A stretch of 64,000 bases of DNA from Apus apus (lineage: Eukaryota > Chordata > Aves > Apodiformes > Apodidae), in NCBI RefSeq assembly GCF_020740795.1, contig NC_067283.1:126886568-126950567 (forward strand), in the 5' to 3' direction. The notes under the pieces are model-generated. The model saw only the letters and a list, made by a program, of their open reading frames with translations, searched no databases and was not told the origin of the DNA. Every line of letters begins with the position of its first letter. Within the stretch, counting starts at the first letter, position 1. Positions 1-13,200 of the stretch are shown piece by piece. Made by a program: the position numbers and the translations under genes.

Positions 1-3000
1 GGGGCCTAAAGGGTGGAAGCATTTTTAAAGTATTTGGGAAATGCCATTGGTCCCACAAGATATATTTAGAATGTTCCTGGTCAAAATTAACAAGTGATTC
101 TCCAAGCAGCTATGAGACGTTGCATGTTAAAGGCTAGAAAGAATGAGAGTATGTGGGCTCTTCTACCTGAGAACGGTAGTAAAAGATTAGTAACAAAATT
201 GTAGAACAAGCCCTAGGATCAATTATTTTGGGGAGGTTCATCGTTGTGATACTGTGATTCATTTTCATGCAGTGCCCCTTTCCATTGTACTGATTCAATA
301 GAGCATTTCAGCACGGGGGCATGTATGTGAATTCTGCTCAACATCACCCATAAGTTTAAACCACTTAGGATCCCAAAAGGCCTGAATTCAGGAAAAAAAA
401 AAAAACAAAACAAACAAACAACAAAAAAAAAAAAACAACCAAACATGTTGGCAGGACCTCAGCAGAAATGGCTATGAATCCTACTTCTGGGTAATGTCCC
501 TGGAGCTGACAGGCTAAATTATCTGCTTCATGAAAAAAGGCAGTGGAGGGAGGGCTGTCCTTCTAACAGCCATTCAGAAAAAATGTGCAGATGGAAACTG
601 ATAGTGCTTACCTGCTAACTTTCCACTAAGCCCCTCCAAGTATAAGCAGCTATGGGATCAAGGAGCTGGGAGACAATATAGCAAAGAAGTTAATTAAAAA
701 CTGATTACACACAGCATCAGTTCTGTGCCTTCTCACCACATCACCAGGACACTTGGACACACATAGCAGATTTCAGGTCCTGCATACATGCTTTTCTGGC
801 AACCGCCACCATGATGCCACAATTACCCCAGGCACTTCCTTCTCTCTTGCTCTCCCTTTTGTTTTTTAGCTTAAATAAGAATACAGAAGTGCTTGAATCT
901 GACCGAAAAAGGTGGGGTTAATGAAAATCATGCAGATGGTGAATGTCAAAAGAATGGGTCGAGGATTTGCATGCACCCTAGTGGAGCCACTGCATACATT
1001 TCCATATCACTAAGTGATGAATAATAAAACATACACATTTTATGTTTTTATTCAGTCATCATCTCTGATTTAATATTCTCTTTGGTATATTTTTTTCTTC
1101 CTTTGTCCACAGTGCTCCTTCCTTTGTGATTTAGTTCAAATGGTAAGTCTTTCTCCACCTTTGGGAGTTTTATTTATACTTTTTTCCCTTCCTGATGCAA
1201 AATAGAAATATGCATTAAGAAGCCAACCCAGAGGTGATTAGAGTCATTCATATGTAAAGCAAATGAGTAATATCTGGGGAGGACTACTAAGAGCATAGCT
1301 CTGTTCAATAACCTCTTGGCTTTCATCTTTTTACTCACCATTGTGCCCCCAAAAAGTAAATTCACATATGTCAAAATAGATGATGAAAAAATATTATGGT
1401 GCTATTTGGTCAAAGTCTTGGAAAGTTGCTCTCATTAGGGAACAGCGGAAATTTGTGGTTTATTCTTTACCAGGCAGATGGTCCAGCTTATCCTGTAGGT
1501 GCTGAGTGCAAGCAGAAATGCTATTAAGCCTGATCCTTTCACAATGAACCGAAATGTTTAACTTTTATTAACGCAAACAAGTCCAAGATTTAAACTGGAG
1601 GTCATTATCTCTTTTACAAATGAAGACCAGTGTAAGGCAGGTTCACAATAGCACACGGTTGCCTAGCTGTCTTCTGGACTGCATTTTCCATTCTCCCATT
1701 AACAAAGTGGAAATTGAGAGGGAGCTGAACTGCACTTAGCTGTCACCTAGAGAGGCATCCAAATACCCTTCTGAAAGAGATTTCATCTTTTCATTTTGTG
1801 AAGGACAAGACATTTTTCAGTGAACATCGTAAACATAACAGTGTGACTTCTATGGCCACTGTCAACTTGCTCTAAGACCTGCAGAGAACACTGCAGGGAT
1901 TCCCCAGGGTCTGTGGAGCAGAGCTTGGAAATATCAGCATTGGGTGCTTAATTTTCTAACACAAAAACTCTCTTGTTGACTGTCTCTGGCTAGGACTGCC
2001 ACAGTGAAAATAATATTCAATTATTTAATACCTAACTTTTACACCTGCTTATCTCCTAGCAGGTTTTGAGGAGTTGGTGCTCCTCCATCAGCTCTACCTG
2101 TGGAGCTTTTTCCAATACACTTACCACCTGGAGCAGATCTGAGCAGATCAAGGTAAACAGTAAAGTATTTTTATTGAGACCAAAGTTATTTAAACATACC
2201 CTTACTGGAAGATTTTCATTGTCCTTCAGATGCCACCTTAGTCTTTGCTAATATATTCTCTTATTTTTTTCTAAATACATTAAGATACTAATGTTGTGAA
2301 CTGATGAACAAGCTGTATTTGCCAAACGTGACTAATTTATTTTAAATTAATTTTAATCCTGCAGTTTTGACAGCCTTCAACAAAGGCTTAAACAATTATG
2401 ACAGCTCCCAAGTATAAGAATGGGTGGGACTGGAGACTAAAGAAAGAAAAGTAGGTGGAAAGAGAAAGAACTAACACAGATTTTTTTATGAGGCATATTA
2501 AGAATTCATTCAATAAATAATTTTACCTTTGTAAATGCATTTTGGATAACCTTTCCAAAAGAGATCATTAGGACTTCCAAGATTTTTTTAAAAAACAAAC
2601 AAACAAACAAATGTTTTTCAGCATTTAAAAAGAGGGATAAAACAGCTAAAAACTAAATTCCATGCTGAAATGTTCTGTTTGATTTATCTGACCTGCTTAG
2701 GTTTATGTTTGTTTAAAAACAAAGAGAGCACCCTAAAATGTTGTCAATCAGATATAACCTGGATCACTGGTTCCTTCTCATGCTTTTCCCTTTCACTCAA
2801 CTCAACTGAACTCAAAAAATACCCCCAAAAAAACAAAAAAAGCTGGAAGCCACAGCTCCCACAGTTTGAGATTAAAATAAAAGGCAGGCAGCAATCTGCC
2901 TGCTGCCAACCATTAGATGGGAGGGAAAAGCCTCACTCCACATATGCATGGGGGACGTGATTTTTCCCCAGCTTCTGACTGGCTGGATCCTGAGCTTGAC

Positions 3001-6000
3001 CTGATCTGTCAATACATGTCTCTCACCTTCATGGAACAGTTCCTTCTCTACAGGTTCCATTTCCACTGGACAGGGCTTGGGGAAAGAGGAGAGGCAGAGA
3101 AGAGGGATTACCAACCAGTTTCTCTTAAAGTAAGCTAGAATAAGAAAAGTCTGAGTTTCCCTTCCAATATGATTAGCAGTTATTCACATGAAAATGTGAA
3201 ATGTGGTTTAAAAAAAAAAAAAAATTTCACCAGAAGCTTAAATGAAAAAATAAACAGAATCAAGAATAATATGCCAGAAATTAACTTTCTTTCCCCTGTT
3301 TATAGCATTACTGCCACTGGGACAGGAATTTCTCCCCATATGGATTGGCATGTATGCCAATAGTGTGAACCTCAATGTATATGATTTGACATGTTGACAT
3401 TTAGCAAACTTAGAAAATGTTACTAAAAGAGACAAAAATACTGTAAAATGAGCATTACTAATACTTATACACCTATTTTCTGTTGTTGGTTTCCTGGAGT
3501 ATCTGGCAGTGCAGAAGGTAGCTCAGCTCAACGAGAAATACCTAAATTCACTCAGTATTGCACCCTTGCTAAAAAGCTTTGCCCAATCCTGAGCATTTCT
3601 GCAATTCACTTTACCCAATCCAGTCCCTGGTGAAAAATGCTATGGGGAACTGCAGCCTATGGTGGAAGGCAGGAGAGCTCAGAAACTCACATAATAGAGC
3701 AAATACCTCTCTGTACCTCATGAAGGCTTCCTTCTGATAGAGCTGAGGCTGAATCAGACTTATAAACAGGGGTAGAGAGTAACAAGGAATTGATTCAAAG
3801 CATGGATGGCAACTCAGAACTACCAAGGAACAAAACCCCTTAAGGACTGACAATGAGCCCTCTGCTGCACACCCCCTCTGCACAACATGCTTTCTGGAAG
3901 TGATGGTAGACCTGACATGGTGTACCTACCAGAGTGTTTCAGTTCAGGAGCGTGCCTCTGATAGCAACTGTCTTGATATCCCCCACCTTCCTCACTTTGG
4001 CTTGTTCCACAGAGGGGTTTGGGAGATAAAATTCTGAATTTAAACCAAAGGCAATTTGAACTTAATTATTCCTGGATTAAACTAAAGAAGAAGGTATACT
4101 CCAGAAAAGCAGCTGAATCAAATGAATTTTCATTCTGCTCTCAGAAACATAATTTCAGTGCTCACAACCAGGTAAGAATTAGTTGAAAGCACAAACTCTT
4201 GCAATGCACATGGTGTGGACATGGGGCCTCATGGCATGTCACCACATAGATCGTGCTCCCTCTGGCCAGGCTGGCTAACCTAGACATGTTTGCTAGCACA
4301 GCAAGGGAAATGGAAAGCCTTGGAGTCCCTCAGGTGCTTCACCTAAGTATCTGAGCCATCTTGCCATCAGATTTCAAAGCACTGAATATTCATTACAGTG
4401 AATTCAATCGATCTTTATCGTATACAGAAGTGCAACTGCAAAGTATTCTACAGGCAATTTCTGTAAGTAATTTTTATTGTAATTCCCATTACAGCTGCAA
4501 ATAGAAATTTGCTCTTAATGTTTTCATAGCAGTCTCCTACTTGATCTGTTACCATGAAATATGCTTTCTGTCACAAAGTACTGAGGACAGCATAGCACAG
4601 ATGGGACAGGTAATCTAAAACTATTTAGGAAATGGTTACTATTACCAAACTGTTGACATGCTAAAAGTTAGGAGAAAAGATGGCAACATTATTTTACCAA
4701 AAGGATGTAAAGGAAGATGGATTATTACTTCTAACACAATTTATTCACTGACTTTTTATTTTTTTCTTTTATTTTGTTTTCTTTTTTATTTTTAGCATAG
4801 AGTTGAGACTTAAAAGACCATTAAAAGTAAGACAATAAATTTTAATTATAGATGGTTGCCTTTTTCCTGGGGTTCTGTTGAACTTTGGATACCTCCTTTT
4901 GGTGGCTCTTTTAGATTGCTCTGTACAACATTCTACTAAACTGCAGTTGAATGCATGCAGTTATTTATCTAATGATGAAATTAATTACTGTTCTGCTCTC
5001 AGAAACATGATTTTTTAAGGAATTCCTAACAATGTCCTTTTGCTTTCTAATGTGACTCATGGAGAATGCTACTTTAGGCTACAGCTGGCAACGTAATTAA
5101 TTGATTAAGCAGAGTGACTCTGGAGTGTGCACTGATCTGGTGCATATGATCTAAATAATGAAACATTTTGTCCCTTCGAATGGGAAGGCTTCTCAAGCAC
5201 AGGCCTAAATCAAAAACCATGGGGTCCTGCTGTGGCAATGTTCCAGGGATGCACCAATGGTTACAAGATGCACCTTGTACCTAGAACCAGCACAAAATTG
5301 AACTTAATATGACAGCTCAGTACAAATTCTCCTGAATCAGAAGACAGTCTGCAGAAAAGGCATAAAAATGCCTTACAGGACAAGAAGATAATAGCCTATC
5401 ACACTATATTTTAACAAAGGGTCACCATCCTCAGTGGGAACAAATAAACCACAAAAATGTTACAACAATTGGCAGAAAAAGAAATCACTCTTTCGTCACT
5501 TCACAGGCACCTTCCTCCTGTGAAATTAAATGTTACTGAGTCAACTAAACTTGCCAACTAAACTGTATAAGCTCATCTTTGTTTTAATTGATACAATAAT
5601 TTTATTTTGATAGAAAAATCAAAGCAGTTGTGTATTCCCCACTCCCCACCCCCCTTGAATATGGAATTGGTTACCTGAGAATGCTGAGAAAGAATTTTCT
5701 ACAAAACCCAATCCCACCTGATAGTTTTGTTGGAAAATTTCATTTGAGGTATGACAAAGGAGACTGGTTTTGTACCTGCCTTCTCTTGCTTCATCAGGAA
5801 TAGCAAATAAATTACATTAATAACATCTCACAGCCCAACGGCAGTAGCAAGAGCTATTGATTTAAAAATAGAAAATTAAAATATTCTAAAGTTAAAGATT
5901 TTCACTCCAAATAAAGCCTCTGCTTTGTTCATTTACTTCTACTGTTAATGTGAAAAAACTGCATATCTATTTATCAGTCCACAGGGTAAATAGCCAGTGT

Positions 6001-8242
6001 TTAGTCAACAGTCCCTAATTAATGTTCACAGCATTTCTGTGAGGTTCCATCTTATTATCAAAAATTAATCCAAGATAGAAAAAAGGAAATTAGTTGTTTA
6101 AGATTTCAACAGATTCAGTAGTAAAGTTACAGTTGTTAACTGCATCTTCCTGACACAGCAATATACACTTTTCCAGATCCCCAAGAGGGCTAATATTTAT
6201 TATCTTCATTGTCAAATGGCCAAAGAGGACCCAAGGAGGACCTACGAATCAGCAGTTTTCTATGTCATTTTGGAAAAACTAAGCATTTTTGTCTCCTGTT
6301 TCATACCTAGCTATGAAAGATGAACTTCACTCATTCCTCCACTAACTCCCAATGTCCTTCTACAGAGACATTTTTTACTAAGCTACAAGGATCATGGTCT
6401 TTGGTAGAAGAATAATGAATAAGGGTCCAAATCAGGGAAATAATGTTTAATTTTACATCAGCAAGAAGCACAGTGACTTCCTGCTTTCTGGCAGCACCGT
6501 ATGCTCTCATTCTGCAAAATTATTCAAGAACAACCTCCTGGAAGCACAAGAGCAGACCATCCTCTACAAAGGGAAAGGATGAAGGCAGAACAACCTGAGC
6601 TCTTCCATGATTCTTTGTAAAAATCAGGATCCCATTGCAACATTAGGATGCAAACTGAACACAGATGTAGGCTGAACCTGTGAAGAGCTAAGCCACCTGA
6701 AGTTATAACATGATTGACATCAAATGGGGGAAAAAAAAGAAAACAGAACATCACAAGTACTGGTAAGGCTTTGAAAATATTTCAAAAGGAGTTTGGAAAC
6801 TAAACTTGAAAGCCATTTGCACGGATTACACAGTGAAGAAGTTCCCAAAATTGAATACAGGGCATCATACTGTAAAATAGTGAAAAAGAATAAGAACACA
6901 AGTAGAATAAATAAAAAATGTAATAAACAGGAAAGTGCAGCAGAAACCAAGCTAGAAACAGTCAGCTCACATGATGAGCTACAAACTATCTGATAAGGAT
7001 TTGATGCTGATGCTATTATACTCGGGACTCCAGGCTTTTACTCAACCCATGCCTTGCCAAAAGGGTTTTATTTTGCAATTATGGGCTTATTGCTATTGAA
7101 ACCCATGTAATCATGTATATTTATGTTGCACTTGGTGACTTACAGCAAAATATCCCTTGTCTAAGTTGTTTCACTGGTGAGAGGAGACATCTTTCTGTGT
7201 GCATGGGGGTCTACAAAGCATTTGCTCTGAAAATGTGGTTATGTTTACAGCAATGAAGAATGCTTAGTATGGCTGAAGGGGTTTTTCTGGGGTGAAAGGG
7301 AGAAAAAGAACATCTCTTGTTCCTGAAAGACCTTGGAGGGAAGGTAAAATCCTGCAAATGCCACCCTGGTTTGAAAAGCAGCAGAGCTAATTTACTGATG
7401 GTCTAGCAATTGTCAGGCTCCAGTGAAAGCCACAGAAAACCTTTAAAATCTCAGTAAAAGAGGCCTGTTTTAAAGAGGCTGTCATTGCTGAAAGGAAAAA
7501 TAATAGACTAATGGGACTAATTCTAAATGCAGCAGGTCTGGAGGTGAGTCCCCATAGAATAGAAAGGGAAAGCAATCATGTCAGATGAAAGAAAACTTGT
7601 AAGGGAAGAATATTCTGCTGGGTACCATCAAGTCAATTGTGGACTAATGCACATCTCTCATTGCTGTCACTAATTTAAATAGGCTGAACATTCAATCACT
7701 GTTATTTTGTTATCTTTTTAGCTGAAGGTTGAACATATGAGAATTTAAACCTTACCATTTCTCCTGTACATGGAAAAAAGGATAGCCCTAAGTTTGGTAA
7801 GTAATGTTGCACTTTGTAACTAGAGTGTTTACTAGTAACCAGAATTGAAGGATGTATCTGAGCAAAAGAAAGCAGAAAATGCTTTGGCTGGGTGGCTGTC
7901 TTTATCTAATGAGTAGGGATGTAAAACAGGTAGGCAGCGAATGGCATGCTCTCTCTCATAGAGCTTTCCACTACAGACATACATGTATGGTGTGATGTGC
8001 CAGGGCAGTGGCTGCCAGGGAGAAGGTCTTTTTATTTTGCCTCCTATGACTATTTCTCATAAAACTGTATGACAGAAAAAAAAAAAGTCTCTACAGGCTT
8101 CTCCTTTATGCACTCCATGATGCAGATATTGGGACAAAAAATAAATAAAAAATCAGATATTTCAGTAGGAAAACTAGTCATAATTCTGTAACTCCAAAAT
8201 AAGAAGTGACTCTGTTCTCTACATTTCTGAAATAATTATATG
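1..8242. other. Intergenic DNA, no gene seen
   Basis: AT-rich, low-CpG sequence with only short open frames of ordinary chance length and unconvincing composition. Visible simple tracts are an A/C-rich run at 391-444, AAAC repeats near 2590-2611, poly-A at 3210-3224 and a T-rich run at 4753-4794. I see no CR1 here. By human synteny STMN2 is preceded by a large gene-poor interval, which this would match. Confidence 0.7.
391..444. repeat. A/C-rich low-complexity tract
   Basis: Two poly-A runs (about 13 A each) are separated by AAAC repeats. It has the look of an old poly-A or simple-repeat expansion; no associated retrocopy is recognised on either side. Confidence 0.8.
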
Positions 8243-8460
8243 ATAATTTAAGTTGGAAGGGCTTTAGGCCATTTAGGCAACCATCCAGAGCAGGGCCAGC
8301 TTCAGTTTAATGAGGTTGCTCAGGGCCTTTTCCAAGAAAGTTTCAAGGATCTCCAAGGATAGCAACTCAACTTTTCTACATAACTATTCCCGTGTTTCTC
8401 ATCCTCACTGTGTAGAAATATTTTCTTTATTTCTATCTGGAAATTTAATGTTTCTATATC
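8243..8460 (-). mobile_element. CR1 LINE, old 3' fragment
   Basis: The reverse strand holds a degraded CR1 tail. On the plus strand it shows AAGTTGGAAGGGC, then GGTTGCTCAGGGCC, then TCTCCAAGGATAG and CCTCACTGTGTAGAAA, in the order expected for the antisense of a CR1 3' end. It diverges strongly from the younger copies here, and the terminal octamer repeat is not preserved. The boundaries are approximate. Confidence 0.7.
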
Positions 8461-11400
8461 GACAACAAACAATGGGAACAAAGATGACAGATCACAGCTT
8501 TCCATCCTGCTTTTTAAACAAATACAAAAAAGTCCTTCTTTGGATCCTTCCAAAATGGAGCGGGAGAGGGCAGGGGTTTGATATGCCCTGTTGCAGCTCC
8601 ATCTCCAAGACATGACACATAGGGTGCTTCATCAGCACTCACCAAACATTCACTGAAGTAAATTCAGATAAGATACTAGAAAATATTAGAATTAGAATTA
8701 TTTCTATTTGTGTCCCAGTGCCCTAAAAGACACAGTTCTGCTACAGACCATGCAGCACAGAACAGCACAAGGATTTATGTCACATTTAAGCAACAATACA
8801 TAACCATTATCTGCGTGGACTAGTCAAGGAGGAAGACAGGAGATAAGAGAACCTCAGGTCTTCATCTCCTGACTTTTGTCCCAGCACTGGGCTATCCAAA
8901 TCAGAGTGTCAGAAGCACCAGGTAGAGACCTGCTCTGGGGACGAAGGCTGCTGGAAGTGTTCCACCTCACCCCAGTAATACTAAGAGACAGACATGCACC
9001 AGGGTCACCTTTTCCTCCTTCTTCCCTGCCACCCATTGTGGGTGTGGTGATCTCAGAGCCATGTGCCACTGGTGGACAAACAAATACATGCAAGGGCAGA
9101 GAGAGACAGCTCTGGCACAAGAAAGTGCTACAGAAAGAGCAAACAATCATTATCATTAAGCTAAGCAGCACAGAGAAATGTCCTTCTCTATGTGACTGGT
9201 TTTAACTACATTGAAATTTGGAAGCAATGGGATGTAAAGGTTTTATCTTGTTGGGATGCCATTTCCAAAATCCTTCTAAGGCAAAATCCATGTCTGTGTT
9301 TTGATAGTGCTCAAAGTGACCATATGCAAGTCAATGAAAATAATGTCACTGTGCCTTTTGTAGTCAAAAATCATAAATGATTCAGAAATTACCAATCAAG
9401 ACAAGAGTACCGGAATAAAGTATCACATCTTCTCTATAACTATAGATGTTTCCTGGATTAGTTTCTGTTTGGTTAAGAACGTGTATCAAAGAAAACACTG
9501 ACTTGTAAAAGTTCCAGTGATTGTAAAATCATCACAACTTTTGAGAAATAATTCAGACGATTAGTAACCTTCATGGTGAAAAATATAAACCTCATGTACA
9601 GCCTGAAACCATTGCTCAGCTTCCAACCTCTACCTTTTTTTACACAGGGTCTTCTAAAACGAAGATCCTATTATCAAACTTTGGTTCCTCCTGTAAAGTT
9701 ATCCTGAAGCCATTTTTCTTCCTCCTCAGGGAGCTTAATGGATTAGCTGACCTTATTAATAAGTGGGTCCTGTCCTTACAGCTGTTGATGTTTTCACCAC
9801 TTGATGTTTCCTCAAGGACATTTACATAATAGTTCACTTAACTGTGCTTATTACTCCAGCAGCTGAAGCAGGGCACACCATGGTAACAGGCCCACAATTA
9901 CTTCTGGCATCTCTGACAGAGCCACAGCAATCATTGCTCTGCAAATGGGATGAGCACAATTACTGAGAATCTCAGGAAGAAAACCTGGAGAATGATTGTA
10001 TGAACACAAATCAAGGTCTTCCATCATAAATGCAAAACCATCAGAGACAAAACACTGAACCAAATATGTCTGTTTTCCTTCACTGTTAAGGTTAAATGTG
10101 TATATAAAGATGCAATCTGGTTTTATCCCATAAAAAGAATGATGCAATGCAGGTCTAGGGACACAAAAATGTAAAAGCAGATGTTATCAGCTTTAAACAG
10201 TATTCTTTTTTTCTCTATTTCTCCCTCTCATTCATGCACAAATGCTGCTCTGAGACACACTACAGAATGAATCAATCCACTATTGCAGTAATGGGAGCAG
10301 GACTGGCAGCCGACTGCATAATTTTGAAAATTCTAGATTGCTCCAAACTCTTCTGAAAGGTTTAATAGCCCCCACCCAAGGCCACCAGGATCCCGGACAG
10401 CTCCCAATGCTATTACTTGATTACATGCCACTCCCATTCCTTACACACCACAGAATTTCCCAAAGGATCTGCAGGATGTTTCAATGAACTCCAGATTTCA
10501 AAGGGATACCCAGGGGGAAGCACTGAATTTCACTTGGCTTTGCTTTGAAGCAAAGACCTTCAGGCATGAACCCCGGAGTTTCCAAACTTGAGAGAAGCTT
10601 TCAGGAAAGCTGACTGAAGTTAATAATAAAACCCTATGTTAGGCAAGCTTTCTCTTTCAGAAACAACAGTAAATAGTTCACAACAGCAGAATCACAATGC
10701 TTTAACCTAAAAATAAAATAACACTGTAAAAGTGTAATCTTTTGTATAAATTCAGAGTGGACCTATGGAAATATCTCTGCTGACTGCAACTGGTCAGAAC
10801 CCTCATATATGACTTTCTAATGATACCATTCAGGGAGTCAAAAAAAAAATTACTTTACTGAGTAACAAGTGGAGCTGCTGAGCATGAGAATGAATAGTTT
10901 CCAGTTTGGTAAGATGAGGGACACAAGCAGGAGACCTATGAAAGCCAAGCCTAGCCACCCACCTTGGGACGCTCAGCAGTTAGCCTTTTGGATAACGTTG
11001 CCAGAATCCTTCTAAACCAAAATTCTTCAGAATTTTTTTTTGGCAAGCCATCGCCAAGGAGGCCACTACCCCCACCTCTGCTGGCAATCAAATCAAGTCC
11101 TGAGAGCTGGCAAGCATGCTCATCAGCTGTGGTGCAGCCAGGTCTCTCCTCCTCCTCCCAGCCCCTACCCACAGACTCCTGCTGGGCCTGTGTCTGTCCC
11201 TGGTTCTTCTGCAGAGCACAGAAACACAACTTCACCAGTGCTAAGCAAACCATACTCACTCTCTGCTCAGACCTTGACTCTGTACTAATATCTGCAGCCT
11301 GCAGGACTGAACCCGAGGTTACTCACAGCGCACAATACTTGGGCTTGAAAGTTGGCAACCTAATGTGCAGGGGATTTATGGCACACCAGTGTGCGTAGCA

Positions 11401-12689
11401 GAATCAGATTGTTAATCCAAGAAATTGGACCAAGCCTCATCCTGACCAAGCTAGTGGTAATTTTTCTAATTGATGCATTGGGAGCAGTTCTCAGGAACTA
11501 TACTGAAATGTAGTTTTCCATTAGGCTCCACCGGGCTGCAGTTTTACAAGGTGACAATTATTCAAATACCATTTCATTGTAAAAATTACAGTTTTAAGCT
11601 GTGTCATGGGTTTTGACATTTGATAAATTCATTATACATTTTACTACATGTTCCAGTTCAGGTGCTAATGTGCAAAATCCCACAAATGCAACAACATACA
11701 ACAAAACTTCTGGCTTAAGATAGTAATTAGGTGATTAAACTGTCACACAAGATTTGTTTGTCCTTTGTAAATTAGCAGTGTCAATCCTCACAATTTATAA
11801 GCAGAACAAAAGACAAAACAAAAGGCAAAGGCTTGGTTCACTATGAAAACCACTAAGCTTTTACACAAGGCCCAAGCAGCCTTGGAAAAGTGATTTTCCA
11901 CAGCCTACTCAGTCTTGAATAGGCTCTGCTTTGTAGAAGACGTTTCATTGAGAGAAGCCAAAACTCAACATAGCTAAGATCTTAGGAACGACATGTAATT
12001 TGCTCCATTATTTTTACTGTCATCAACATCATATTTTAATCTCATGCATTAAAGTGGGAAGAGTAAAGAAAAAATTAAAAATTGCATTTTATTACAAGGG
12101 TAAGAGAAGGGCACTATGTGAGATCTTTAGTAAAATGTGGACCATGGGAGAAGGAAAACAATTATTCATTATTTTTCACAGAAATAAGCTATGGATAAAG
12201 AGCAGATTTAAGGTAAAGAGGAGCAGGGATTTTTGTACCGTGTACAACTGTGGAACTTGTTATTGTCGGATCTAAGGACAGTCAGCACATAAATAGCCCT
12301 AGACAAATTCAGGGGACAGGACACTAAACACAGCATTTCAGGTGCTGCTTACAAAACTTCCTGACCAGTGATCTCTAACAGCCAGGAAAACCTCATCAAC
12401 CTGGTCTGTCTTCTGAGTCTGACTTCGCTGTGGGCAGCAGGTTGAACCACAGACCTCCTGAGTTGGCTTCCAACCCAAACTTCCCTCTATACATGCTCTT
12501 TTCTTGCACTGGCTGGGACCAGAAACAAGTTAGAGGGCTATATGAACAGTTGATCTGAGTTGGTATGTAAGCTTCCACATGGTGGTAATAGACAAAATTG
12601 TGTCACCTGATCCAAGATATATGAAAGTCAACAGGTTTCAGTAGCTTCTCTGGTCACTGGATTGCTCTAGTTAATTTTGCCAGGATTAC
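8461..12689. other. Intergenic DNA, no gene seen
   Basis: Mostly AT-rich. A slightly GC-richer patch at 10950-11400 carries overlapping open frames of up to 144 codons on both strands, with no recognisable domain and no splice-supported exon. Nothing else can be assigned. Confidence 0.65.
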
Positions 12690-13200
12690 TCATCACAGTG
12701 CTTAAATCCAGAGGTGCCATTTGTGATCACCTAATCTGATCTACTTATCACAGACCATTACCTTTGTACTGAGCTCAATAACTTTGTGTTTGACTTAAAT
12801 GCATCTTCCAGAATGACATCCCGTCTTAATTTCAAAATGAGAGATGGGAAATCCATCTCTTCCCTTCATCATATATTTCAATGATTAATCACTCTTCCTG
12901 TTAAAAACGGGCACAGAATCTCTAATTTGAATTTGGCTGGTGGCAGCTTCCAGTCATTTCTTTTGTACTTAGAATTTTCTTCTTCTGAACATGCTCACGC
13001 ATTTTAATAAGGTCACCTCTGAGTCTTGTTTTTAATTCACTAACATGCCAATTTATTTATTTCTCCTGGGATGAGGTATTTCTTACAGCTCATAAATCAT
13101 TTTGGTAGTTCTTTCCCTTGCTCTCAAATCTTTCAACAGTTTTTTAAATATGAATATGAATTGGATACAATATTCCCTTTCTGTGCAGGGGAAACATCTC
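12690..13200 (-). mobile_element. Ancient CR1/L3-like LINE remnant
   Basis: Phrases such as TGTGTTTGACTTAAATGCAT, CATCTTCCAGAATGACATCC, AATCACTCTTCCTGTTAAAA and CTCTAATTTGAATTTGGCTG, followed by AAGGTCACCTCTGAGTCTTG, follow the order of old amniote CR1/L3 elements as seen in turtles and crocodilians, in antisense. The copy is heavily mutated and gapped, with no usable frame. It is older than the other CR1s in the window. Confidence 0.65.

Noticed and set aside
307..322. TTTCAGCACGGGGGCA, a partial RE1-like sequence
   Set aside because: Only part of one half-site matches; the second half and its spacing are absent.
10951..11398. Overlapping frames of 102-144 codons in a GC-richer patch
   Set aside because: Open on both strands, with no domain and no flanking exon structure; probably chance.
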